Positions 10,534 through 22,995 of a stretch of 64,000 bases of DNA are shown piece after piece. The DNA is from Enchytraeus crypticus. Lineage: Eukaryota; Annelida; Clitellata; Enchytraeida; Enchytraeidae. Where the stretch lies: positions 465,501 through 529,500 of the forward strand of contig CAJHZI010000190.1 of assembly GCA_905160935.1 (NCBI GenBank), written 5' to 3'. Each line of letters opens with the position of its first letter. Positions within the stretch are counted from its first letter, which is position 1. The position numbers were made by a program, and so were the translations under genes. The notes under the pieces were generated by a model. It did not search any database. It was not told the origin of the DNA and worked only from the letters and a program-made list of their open reading frames with translations.

Positions 10534-10795
10534 AATGTCTCAATAGCGCAATGGTTAAGGGTGTAGATAACGTCATGAAGTTTCAAATGACAGACCCTGA
10601 GGTGAATTGAATTCTCGTGGGTTCGAATCCCAGCCGCGCTTATCTGAGAGTAAATTCTCGGACATTCATTGGACTGGCTACACGGTAAATGGACTAAATT
10701 GCCTAGCGGTTTAAACATGTGGTATTAAAAGTGATATATATCAACATAGTTGATCTTTTAACTATAATGCGTGTTATTATTATTAAACAACCCTA
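10534..10795 (+). repeat. tRNA-derived SINE S4, copy 1
   Basis: Head has box A in TAGCGCAATGGTTAAGGGTG and a textbook box B, GGGTTCGAATCCC, 3' of it. Then a conserved body: GAGAGTAAATTCTCGGACAT, GCCTAGCGGTTTAAACATGT, ATATCAACATAGTTGATC, and an ATT-rich end. The same body recurs at 57.2 kb (+) and 57.9 kb (-). A separate tRNA gene is excluded because the conserved body extends well past the tRNA-like part. Confidence 0.85.
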
Positions 10796-10934
10796 AGACT
10801 TACTCAGTTCACACAAATCAACCACTTGACCCGCATAACAATGAGTATTATAATGAGTATATAACACTAGAAACCGCCTAATACATACAACAGACTATAT
10901 GACAGAACAGCGTGTTAGTACGGATGTACTCTAT

Positions 10935-11015
10935 GGATATTGAACCTGCTAAGTGACAAAAAACTCGATATATATATACATGTATCAAGTGTTTTGTCAA
11001 TTAGCAGGTTCACGA
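10935..11015. repeat. Short hairpin-forming inverted repeat
   Basis: GAACCTGCTAAGTGACAAAA near 10938 is matched in reverse complement by TTTTGTCAATTAGCAGGTTC near 10993-11012, around a (TA)n plus ACATGT centre. It could be a tiny fold-back element; no target duplication was found. Confidence 0.7.
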
Positions 11016-12162
11016 CACACTCTACAGTCTGCTGCAGCGCTCATTAAAGAGTAGTCAAACAACAAGATGATCTCGTTACAATGGCGGCACAGTTTGATGA
11101 ATTATGAATTATGAATTATGCTTATCATATTCAATAATATATAATTCCTAAGAATTATGAAGTGATAATACTACAGCTAAACGGGCGTTATCGTAATACA
11201 CGCATACTATAAACTGGCCGGTTCGGTTTTCTAACCAATTGTTTTCGTGCTTTTTGAAGCAAGTGTGCTGGCAAATCGGAGATCTAAACGGTATTGAGCA
11301 GTGTTTTCATTCAAACAAAGAGCAATTAAAAAGAGATCACCATAAAATGCTGAAAGAAAATCAAATCTGAAACAATTACTGCTACATGTTATTAATTAAG
11401 AATAGCAAAAATTTATAATTTTTTAAAATATAGAAAATATTCAAAAGCAGTAAGCTGTTTATTCAATTACACTAAGCAATGGAAAAGAGAGACAGCGTTA
11501 GAAGCACATAAATGCTGCTTCTAAAAGTTGCGTGCTCATTGCAGAGCACCACCCTGTATTGGCGTGATGGAATGACAAATTTTACAGAACTTAACAGATG
11601 TGCATCGTTCAAATCGCTCAATATATAACTCTATCAATTTGAGATAAATCAATAAATAACAAATGACAACACTACAGCACAGCAAGAAAGCATTTAGATC
11701 CGGCAGTAGCATTTTAGTTAAAATGTCCGCCACCGAACCAGTAACAGCACCGTTAAAGTGGCCATAAACGATCAGTTTTGCCATAAAACTAATCTAATCA
11801 GATATCTGTCCGTTAAATTTGACCGTGTGTGGTCTCCGTCAAACTTATCTGAACAGATATCTGTTCAGTTAAGTTTGGTCACTATAGAAACCCGAATCCA
11901 CGAGTCACTTGTAATTTTGAAACAAAAAGTTAAAACGATTTTATAATTTAAAATACAGTGAGACTTTTTAGGATTCAACAACACAATAGTATAACGAAGG
12001 GATGATAAAGAGGTTTACTTTGATTTAGTACCTGTGTTGGTTACCTCTGACGAAAGCGCTCAGTTTTCGAACGAATCGATCCTACAGTTTACCATCTCAA
12101 CATTAAATGCAGTATTGTTACGGTCAACTACCTTCATTGCGCTAACATAAGCAGAGCTGTAT
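11016..12162. other. Spacer, no gene seen
   Basis: AT-rich. A weak palindromic patch around 11800-11870 (ATCAGATATCTGT and AACAGATATCTGTT) is the only structure noticed; open frames here are short and unlike known proteins. Confidence 0.4.
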
Positions 12163-12203
12163 TGAGTCCGTTTCCTCATATAAGGATGATGTCAGGGACG
12201 TCA
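12163..12203 (-). repeat. SINE S1a 3' fragment
   Basis: GAGTCCGTTTCCTCATATAA then GGATGATGTCAGGGACGTCA: the S1a tail in reverse, lacking the ATT repeats. Confidence 0.5.
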
Positions 12204-12898
12204 TTAGAATCATTTAAACAAACAAAACCGAAAAAATAATAAAATGCAACGAAGTCATTGCTTGCCAAGCAATAGAAAATCGAAGCAATAAAACATCATA
12301 ATATCAAACACTGAAGCCATAATAAAACAAGACAATTAGCACAATAATTTTAATTAACATTTCTTGGATAATTTTAGAGTTCTTACGATAACAGACTGTG
12401 CTATTTCACGGCATCTATATAGGTCGATAAACATTTAAACAAGTCATAGAATTATTGAAATAAAACTGCTATCTACATGTGTTGCTCATTGCCGATATGA
12501 TACAGAATACGCTACACTACAACAGAACCTACCCTATCGAATATAAACGCTATAACGTTACACAAGAGATACATTTTCTTACAATAGTTTTACAAAAAAT
12601 TATCTAAAGACATTTCACTATCAAAATGCGACACATTCTGCAGATTCTAACTTATATTGTTATATTGGCCTAAGTGAACATTTTTAAAGAAATTAAGAAA
12701 CCCAATGACTGACGAGTATCAGATTATTAGTTCCATGTATTTGCAGCTAAGGTACATCTTACATTTTTATAATTTTTCTTTTTTACATTCGTGATTTATA
12801 TTTGAGCATTAAAAAACCATTACCACAACAAAGATTTAACGTATTTATTCACAACTATATATTTATATCGTTGTTGTCATGGTTAAGTTTTTAGGCAC

Positions 12899-13028
12899 GC
12901 AAAAACCATACGTTAGCATCATTGTGTGTCCGCTAATGTTTTAACAACTGTACAAAAACTATACTTTAGCATCATTTTGCATTCGCTAATGTTTTAGCAA
13001 ATCTACAAAAACCGTACGTTAGCATCAT
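12899..13028. repeat. ~53-bp tandem repeat, about 2.4 units
   Basis: CAAAAACCATACGTTAGCAT and CGCTAATGTTTTA recur with a period near 53 bp and some divergence. Confidence 0.75.
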
Positions 13029-13213
13029 AGATATAACACTGATTTGACGTATGTCACATAAAAACACGATGAAACGGTAGTCAGTATATTATACATATTA
13101 ACAAAACCCCACTTGTTGGTATCGTGTCACAATTAAGTTTTAACACATTTACACAAAAACTATACAAAGGTTATCGCATTAAACAGCTGATGTATCCATA
13201 CATCAGATATTCA

Positions 13214-13396
13214 AATGGAGTCTAATGGTAATATAATAATAATGTCTTACGATAATGTCTGAGCATTCTAAAGAAGAGATCGAACAACCAAATCTAAAAA
13301 ATGGAGTCTAATGATAATATTAATATAATAGCAATGTCTAACGATAAAGTCTGAGCATTCTAAAGAAAGAGATTGAACAACCAAATCTAAAAAAAT
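13214..13396. repeat. ~86-bp direct duplication
   Basis: ATGGAGTCTAATG through GAACAACCAAATCTAAAAAA occurs twice in tandem with small indels. Confidence 0.85.
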
Positions 13397-13695
13397 AAGT
13401 TCAATAACCTTAGTGTGAGTATGAAATTAAATAAACGATTAGCAAGAATATTAATGACATTCTGATTAATAGTACATTTGCGCTAGCTTCAGCATGTGCT
13501 ACCAAAGCATAGATTAATAATTTATCATGTAAATTAATAGAACATGCAGCAGAGTTACCATTAACTTCACGGCAAGGACTTGTCACGACTATCCAACAAC
13601 TATAAATGTAATACTACTGCAACTGCTTTATATACAAAGAACGATATACAAAACTAACAACAGAAATCCATGACAACAAGTCCCTCAAGTGTCAA

Positions 13696-13953
13696 TCTCT
13701 CTAGTATTCTGCCAAGTGGCAGGTCCACGGTATACATTAATACCCAGAGTCTGCTTTCACTGTCCAGAGATAGCAAGTTAATCCTTTCACAAGAGGTTAG
13801 GGCTTACTCATACCATATGTAGCCAATAGCTTGGGAAAATAAATGACTTCTGAGATGATTTCCCGTTGTCTTCCTCAGTTTTTAATTTGACGCTTCTTAC
13901 GACACGTGCAGTTAGCGGTTGGTCTATTCTTCAATGTCCCGGACACAACACGT
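13696..13953 (-). repeat. SINE S3 copy (LINE-A tail)
   Basis: Reverse complement reads from GTGTTGTGTCCGGGACATTG through AATAGACCAACCGCTAACTG, CACGTGTCGTAAGAAGCG, a CTGAGGAAGACAACGGGAA box and CCCAAGCTATTGGCTACATA to the LINE-A-like end GGACCTGCCACTTGGCAG. It is the best-preserved S3 copy in the window. Confidence 0.75.
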
Positions 13954-14627
13954 ATCGATCTGGTATGCTAAAAATCATTTATCACTGTTAGCTCGAGTGA
14001 TAAATTTAACGACAGAGATTTTGATCAAGTCTTCATTGGCACTTGAGGAACGTCAAGTTATTGAAAAGTTTTCTGAACTAAAGAACGCAACTCCTTCTTG
14101 ATTGGTTGGGCAAAAATGTACCCGTGTATCTCTCGCGTCGTAAACTATGTTGAATCTACGACTTCAGAAAGATACAACTTATAAATACCAATTATAAATA
14201 CCACCCTACCCTGTTTTCATTGACAAACAATAACCAAAAATAATCACAAAGTGCAGCATACTTCAAAATCTAAACGTGCACAACACAATTATAACCGCCA
14301 TACGATACAATGTCAAAAACCAAACCGACATCCAATTATTTACAAAGGTTTTTACAAACCCTTATGTACAACCCCTGATCCCAATGACGGATTATCAACA
14401 GTCTGAAGTTTTCTGCTTTGGTAAGCAGAAGTTCTTGTAGTTTTTCTTTCCTCCTGCTGCTTCTGATAGTCACCCTCTTCTCACACGTACCCTCATAAGG
14501 CCTCTGTTAAACTGCAGGTCCTGAGTTATCTATTTCTCTGTTCATAGCTGGCCAATGTTCCACTACTGAGCAATGCATACTATTGTGAGCTACTTTGGGC
14601 GATTCAGTTTGTATCGAGATGAGATAT

Positions 14628-14680
14628 TGGGACGTCTCTGACATCATCCATCGAAGCGGAGACGGACGTTAAACCTTCAC
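14628..14680 (+). repeat. SINE S1a 3' end
   Basis: GGGACGTCTCTGACATCATC, then GCGGAGACGGACGTTAAACC. It ends about 50 bp from the stop codon of the GLUT gene, so it may lie in that gene's 3' UTR or just beyond it. Confidence 0.65.
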
Positions 14681-14733
14681 TACTTTGACACCGCTACTTA
14701 TTTACATAGCTATCGATCTACACAGTCAACTAT

Positions 14734-14955
14734 TTAGACGGGAATATTTCTCGACTTTTCTTCAGACTGTACGAGACTTCTATGTTCGTCATCCAGGTCG
14801 TCTTTTATCTTGACATCGACGTGATTTGATCCGTTATTAGGTCTGCTCGCGGCGGGCTCGTTACCGTCTCTCACCAAATTCTCTGTGTGATCCTCAGACA
14901 GGCTTCTAAATGTAGTCGGCTGAAGGGGGGGTATGTCTTCAAATACTTCATCGAC
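14734..14955 (-). CDS. GLUT exon 13 (C-terminal tail)
   Basis: Acceptor TTTGACACAG, phase 0; encodes 73 residues, hydrophilic and rich in Asp/Glu/Asn/Ser, stop TAA. Not conserved family sequence; likely the cytosolic regulatory tail. It starts VDEVFEDIPP. Confidence 0.82.
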   Translation of the reverse strand, partial: VDEVFEDIPPLQPTTFRSLSEDHTENLVRDGNEPAASRPNNGSNHVDVKIKDDLDDEHRSLVQSEEKSRNIPV

Positions 14956-17900
14956 CTGTGTCAAATTACATTAACAGGGTTATTTTGCAGAGTTTTTAGA
15001 GTAATGCAATAATTAATCAGATATTCTAAAATAATTATTAGTATCTTAAATATTTATATAAGTATCTTGAAAATTAAATACATATTAGACCCTAATCAGA
15101 ATTGAGCTTAAAGTAGACTTACAATGTTTAATAACTATGCAATAAATTAAATATTAACATCAGAATAAAATCTTCAATAAACAATAATATTGCTTCAATT
15201 AAATATTTGTGAAACTAATATTAATCTTAACTCCTCAATGAGAAATATATCGTCATTACGTAGATAAAGCAGTGCAATCAGAAATATTTAGTTGTCACCT
15301 ACACAAAGTAACAAACTAGCACAGAAAGTAGCAATACTTCAGCTTCTAGCAAAATATAAGCCGATCATAAATATAATTATAGAAAGCAGTACTATATGAA
15401 TTCATAATCATCATCATCTTCCCTTAAATCCCAGTTTAACCAGGGTCGGGATACGAATACACTTTCTCCAGTTCTCCCTGTCCCACACCATATCATCAGT
15501 CAATCCCATATTTTTCATGTCCTTCTTAATTACCGCATCCCAAGTCAATTGTGGTCAACCTCTCTCAAGCTTAACATCCAGTTCTTCCCTCCAAACTCTC
15601 TTTACTACATCCTCATCTGCCTTTCTCACAATATGCCCATGCCATCTCAATCTCGACTGAGCCAACCTAACCCTAATCCCCTCAACGTTCAAATTCATCC
15701 TCACATAGCAGTACCATATGAATTAGTGTACAATAATGAAACAAATTCAGAAGTTTGTTTGTAAAAGTAGCTTCACCTCAATATCGCCACCAGGTTGAAA
15801 GTGTGATGCAATCTCTTCAAAGGTCTTGCCTTTCGTCTCCGGTACAAAGAAATAGACGAACAGTGCGAAGCCGATCATTAAAAAGAAGAAGATCAGAAAA
15901 GTGAAGTTCTGCGTGACCTCCTGAAATGAAATAAAATCATTCGATTCAGTTAACTAATAGATAGAGCAATGGTAAGTCTAATGAAAGATAAATATAAAAT
16001 TATAATTATACTTTTAATTTTAATAACTCGATAGTTAATTACTGAATGTTTATCCTTAGCAATTTAATCAAACGAGTTCTACTAGTATACTAGACTACAG
16101 GAAGAGATGAACGAGTCAGACCTGGACGATATTGAAGCAGGTAGCAATGATGGCAGTGAAGAGCCAGTTCGTGAGTCCAGCCAGGCTCATGGCCAGGGGC
16201 CTGGGTCCCTGGCGAAACATCTCACCACCGATCATCATCGGAATAGGACCTGTCGCAAAAAATGTAATTCATAGAATAGAAATGAGATGTAGATTAAAAT
16301 TTAGTTAGCTTTAGATAAGCATGAGACCTATGGTAAAAAAGTTGTTATTAAAATAGAAAAGAGTTTTCGATTTAAATTTAATTAGTTTTAGATTGGAATA
16401 GGATCTGTGCTAAAAATGAGTTTTAGAAATGAGTTTGATTTAAATTAGATCTAGTTTTAGATCGGAATAAAACCTGTGGTAAAACAGTTGTTAAAATAAA
16501 AATTAGTTTTAAATTTAAATATGTAACATTCTCAGCGCACTGCCTAACGGCAGGTCAATACCATATAATACTTCTAACAATTGCTATCCACATCATTCCA
16601 TTTCTAGTTTGTATACGAAGCTATATAGTATCTTCAATGTTGGTCTGACTCTTGTCCTTCTCCTTTACATTTTTTCTTATATTAAATCGTTAAGCAATCA
16701 ATCCCCTTATATGACGTATCTAGCCTTTCTTTCTATTTCAAATCATATTTATTGAGATTAAGATTCTATTAGTTTAAAAAATCAATAATTTCATGCAGCC
16801 AGGAACATCAAAAATGCATGAAACTTAGTGAATGGCTTTACATACGAACTAGATTTAAATAGATTAAAGTTTCACCATCTTTATATAGTGCCAGCAAACA
16901 CAAACATCTTACCTAGGCCGACAGCGAAGCAGACTACATAGCCGAGCACACAGCCGATACTGACAAAGTTCATCCAGTGGAACATGTGCTGTGTGGAGAG
17001 AGACACCGTGATGGCTCCCAGTATGAATATCATGGCTATCATGGGATAAAGCAGCAGAGGTCGGCGTCCTGCTTTGTCCATCACAGGTACCTACAACAAC
17101 AACAAGTGTTATCATCGTCCATGACAGCACTATGACTACTACACCTTCTTGTTATGAACAAAACAGGATCCAGGCACAGGCTGATGTTTCTGCGATATCT
17201 TCATATTCATAACATAACAACAATTTGAGAGACAGTAGCACTTAATTGTTGTTCTGCTAAGAATATGAAAGAAATATCACAAAAACAGCAGCATAAGCCT
17301 GTATCCTATTTTGTTGATTGTAAGAAGTTGTATTAATCATAGTTGATATTATGCTCTAGTTTAGACAACACTGACAAGACTATTAGACCTACCATGATAA
17401 GACTATAATAGGCAATAGCAGCAGATGTGTCCTAGTGAGCAAATTAGAGAAATCATCAACAATATAAGAATACTATAACGATTGATATCAGTATCTAGCA
17501 TCAAATCAATTTCAAAAAGTATTATTTCTGCCAAATGAAATAACAAAAAAAGTTAAAATTACGTCCGAAATCTAAAACGTTAATTACACAAATTCATAAG
17601 AACAGCGTTAGTATTCCATAATAACATATTTACATGGTTTCCAAAATCCACGATAGCATTCAGCAATACTGACAAGTATTAGCCTACAATCCGATAGAAA
17701 ATGCAGATGATTCATTTTAATAAATAAGCCCAAATTTGATGGCTACCTTAAGAATAACAGAAATCTGAAAACACTCATTAATTGATCAGTGTTTTCTATT
17801 TTCCATATGACAGGTTTAAAACCTAATCAAATGAAAGACAGTACTTACGGTCACAATGGTCATGACCACATTGAGCAGGTTTGTAATCACGACAGCATAT

Positions 17901-20900
17901 TCAATGTAGACTGGCTGGACTCCAGCGCCTTTGTAAATATCAGTCGAGTAGAAGAAAATCTGAGCAAAATCAGCAATCAATCAATCAATTAGCAATCAAT
18001 CAATCAGCAAATCAATTAGCAATAAATCAATCAATTAATCCATAGCAGCAACTACCTCCTACTTAGTGCACAACGTCATTCGTAAGAACATCGAGTAAAA
18101 TATAGGTGAAGCACATCCAACAAGAAAATGAGTAAAGCTGGTAAAGCTAAGGTTAATGTCAGTTTCCTCACTCGGAAGAGATATCAGTAACGGGCGAGCG
18201 CAGGAGTGCAAGACATAAATAAATAGAAGCTGAGGAAAACTGTATTGCTAAATATGCCTGCCACAGGAGCCTTACAATGAGCAATATATGGTCAAGTAGT
18301 ATAAATGCTTGAACCAATTTTTCAAGTTTTTGTTCCACAATTGTTTCTAACATTTAATGAATATTTAATTTGTACAGCAAGAGCTGCTGTTTAGATATTG
18401 ATCAATGTTGTGTTTGTATTATTGTGTTGATTCAAGTGAGTTAAACCCTTTTCGTGCATCTAATACATATAGTGTTGAAGGTAAATCTTGGAGATATCCA
18501 GAATTCAAATCGATACTGATCATACAGTCTACTGATCATAAATACTGATCATAAATACTGATCATAACAGGCTACTGATCATAAATACTGATCATAACAG
18601 TCTACTGATCATAAATACTGATCATAACAGTCTACTGATCATAAATACTGATCATAACAGTCTACTGATCATAAATACTGTCATAACAGTCTACTGATCA
18701 TAAATACTGATCATACAGTCTACTGATCATAAATACTGATCATAACAGTCTACTGATCAAAATACTGATCACAACAGTCTACTGATCATAAATACTGATC
18801 ACAACAGTCCACTGATCATACAGTCTACTGATCATAAACAGGAGCAAGAATGCTTACAGCATTGATGCCGGACAGCTGCTGGATGACATTAAGGAACATG
18901 GCGATGAAGAGAGGTCTGCGGAGTTCACGAGTCTTGAGCAGTCTGGACATAGTGTAGCTCTCATCTTTCTCCTGGATCATCAAGCCCTTGTTCTGCTCGC
19001 TCAGCTCCGTCTCCATCTCTTCCAGGTCCGCCAGGACGTCCGAGGTACGACGTAGAAACATCAGAGCTACAGAAAACAACAGTTTAGTATCAACAGTTTA
19101 GTATTTTTAACAGTTTAGTTTAGTATCGTTTATTTGTGCATCACAGCACAGATTATACAAACAATAGCAACGATAGGCCAGTGGTCGTGTCTGATTAGCA
19201 TGGTTTTGCCACGGGGGGTAAGTGAAAACGACACACACATTATGATGACATGGTCAACCATGCTGCTATCTATCACTTTTAATACAATTTTTTCATTTAG
19301 TATCTTTTATTTGTACATCACAGCACAGATTATACAAACAATAGGAGATTGCATGTAGTTAGATAAATAAATAACAATACAAAAGAGGCTACCATAAAAG
19401 AGCCATAACTCTGTTTGGCAATATCATAATTAGCAGCTATAGCAGTCTAATTGAGTCTGAAATACAAAAAATGTCTAATTGTTGAAGAATGAGGTGACAT
19501 AGTAGGAAATAAATGAACAAGTGTAAATATTAAATGGTGGCATTTCATGCAATGAGCAGTAGAGTTTGGTGGATCAATTGGACAATTTTAATTATATATA
19601 GTTCAGAGGAAGACAACAGAACATAATAGGCACACGAAAAGGGCTTAATTATGTGAGAATCAATGCAATAATAATAATCATAATCGTGATGTAATAACAA
19701 AACTTCTAACGTCCATAGCCTCATACAAGGATGATGTCAGGGACGTAATAAATAATATCAGCAATAGTGCATACATATAATTAGTAAATATCAGTGCTTT
19801 ATATACATGTAATTATTATTATCAATTAAAAGTACTAACATTTTTCCGCTGCCTTTCTGTTGTGTTTAATGATCATGAGGTATCTGGGACTATCAGGCAG
19901 AAATGGCAACATGAACAAACAAATGGTACAAGGAACAGCGTTCAATAGCAACAAGTAAGGCCAGGCTGTCGCTGTACCTGTGTTCAATCAATCAATCAAT
20001 CAGTGAATAGACTGATATATCAATCTCTCTATCAATTATTCGATCAGTCAATCAATCAATCGGTGAATGGATTGATATATGAATCTCTCTATCAATTACT
20101 CAAAACAGTCAATCAATCGGTGAACAGATTGATCTATCAATCCCTCCACCAATTACTCAATCAGTCAATCAATCAATCAGTGAATAGATTGATCTACCAA
20201 TCTCTCCATCAATTACTCAATCAGTCAATCAATCAATCGGTGAATAGATTGATATATCAATCTCTCTATCAATTACTCAAATCAGTCAATGAAACAGTTA
20301 ATCAATATATCTAGCCTTTGAAACAAACAATTCAATCAATAATTACAATTAGTTAACTTGTTTATACAGTCAACTCCTGGCAAGGAAAAGATCATACTAA
20401 ATGAACTTCAGAGTCATGTAGCCGAGTCAGGAGAGTATTCGATAATTGTCAAATACTGACAGGCTCAAACACAGTCGCATAAATTAATTAGATAAATTGA
20501 AAATTACAATGATACTAATTGCTGACACATTAATTGCAGGTTTTGATCCTAACCTTACCAGTTATAATATAGCAATTATAAAAATAGTACACTACTATCG
20601 TAATTTAGCTGAGACTAATGACATTTCAAAAAGGCTTTAAGCCATTATATAGCAATTTGTTTACTGTAAACGAATATAGGAATATTATCTACAGTCGCAA
20701 GAAAAATACACTGTATCAAACATGCAAGCCAACTAAATGATTATTAACCTAGAATGTTTGATAAGCCAAGAACAGCAGTGAGAAATATTCCAATGGTAAT
20801 AAAGAGTTGATTGGCCGTGCCAAAGGCTCCTTTGAGATTATATGGACAGATTTCCAACAAATACATGGGACCCAGCTGTGTGGCAAAACCTGCAAGAATT

Positions 20901-22915
20901 TACAATATCAACAGTTTATTATTAGTTTATTTTAAAAAATCAAATCAAAAATTTAATACAATGAAGTCAAAAACTAATACAATCTCAAATAATGACGACA
21001 AATAAAAGAGACATTTTATATTTATGTAGTAGACTTTGTATTCATTACTAAAGTCTATATTTTAAAATGTATCAAGATTACAGAATAAAATCAACTATTT
21101 TCTCTTTAAAGCTTCACGAAGTAATCCATACATATGTTTATGATTTACTTTAAAATAAAAAATGACAGCTTCAAAGCGTTTCCATGCTAAAGAAATCCTG
21201 AGTAAAATCAGTCATAAAGAAGTAGACAAATAACTGCAAGTAATAGAAAAACTAATCAAGTCAATAAAGTAAAGATTAAATATACTTACATTATGCTACA
21301 AATCATGCAATCATGTGTCAGAGCTTGCTGCCAAATGGCGTTATCAATAGCAAAGATATGACTAATAATTTTGAAACGATTGATAATCACCTACTAGAAA
21401 CTGTAAAGCATTCTAAATGGGTCTTTTTAAAACATGCATTTAAGTGCTTCGTAACCCAATACTGCTATTATTATTATTATTATTGCTGTTATTATTGTAA
21501 TTATTTAAATTATTATTATAATCATCATACCGCATTGTATTCCGGTGAGAAAGCGCCCAATCATCAGACATTCTGGAGCATTGAACAAGACGCAGGAAGC
21601 GGAAACAAAGGCTCCAAGGAACCCAGGAATTACAGTGAACAAACAGGCTCTCTTCCTACAATTGTGCAATAAAACAGTTTTCCGTGATAATAGTTTAAAA
21701 ATATCGCGCAGTAATGTAGCAATGAGTATAAAATTGTATATTTACATAAATAAAACATGAAAAAACATTTACAGAGAGTAGATTCCTCGTTGTAGCTTCA
21801 TATTAAATGCAAATTTAAATTTATATGTGAAAAATGTTGGTAAAGGAACAACTTTTAAGACTTAGCTAGTATCAAAATAAATTTGATTAAATAGCATCGC
21901 CAAATATTACTACCAAATACATCAAAAGTGAACACTAAAAGACAGAGACGAGTGGAGGCGTTATATACCAAGGACCTGCCAGTACGCAGTGAACTGAGAA
22001 AGATGACGAGTATGAAACTAAAGACAAGAGTTAGGTAAACATTTTTGCCAATTATAGAGCAACATTTAACAGGTCCATAAGATCCAAGCAGTTGCAAGAG
22101 AGTTCTGACGACTTAGAACGGCTTGTTATATATTTTGCGTCCCTGACAGCGTCCTGAACCGTAAGTAACGGGATGTTAAAGCTCTATATAGCACTCTATA
22201 ATAGCTAAATAAACCTTAATTAACAAATTTAATTTTATAAAAATAGATAGAGTAAGTGGCCTAAAGGCAGAAAATAAATGTTATTTTCAAAATTTATAAA
22301 TAATTAAATCTTAGCCTAAATAAAAAAATGGAGCAAAAAACAAGCAAACATAAGCTCCTACCTGCCAACTCTATCAGCGAGAAACCCCGCAGTGTAGGCG
22401 CCAATCATTCCACCAATCACAAAGACTGTTGTTGTGAGCGACCAGACCAGGGTCAGCGTGTACTTGTCTATGCCGCCATATTGAGTATTAGTTTCGTTAA
22501 GTGCGGATGAATTCTGCGATAGGCTCAAGTTAGCTATTTCCTCTGGGGATAGACCTCTGTGGGCATACGTCGTACCGTAAAATGCCTTTATGAGCTGTCG
22601 ACAAAAAAATAATATATTTAAAATTAAAATAACTATATTAATAATAATAATAATAATAATAATAAATGTTTAACATCAGTTTCCTCATACAAGGACGATG
22701 TCAGGGACGTATATACATGTACAAATTTATAGCTAATTCGTATATAAAACAATAATTGATAAATGCCAGAAAAAACGTCATATCCTGCTGGAAACAAATA
22801 TATATATAATATAAAACTATACTTTATAATATAAAAGTTATTGAATTACTAACTAATCAATAAATCACTTCCAATGAGTTCCAAAAAGATAACTTTTCAA
22901 TAACTATTAAAGTTT

Positions 22916-22995
<80 letters not shown>

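Noticed and set aside
10550-10645. Possible tRNA gene
   Set aside because: Boxes A and B are good, but spacing is long and the conserved region extends far beyond; three copies share a non-tRNA body, so it is a SINE.
20003-20314. 103-codon open frame on the + strand
   Set aside because: It is a translation of the 60-bp AATC-rich tandem array in a GLUT intron.
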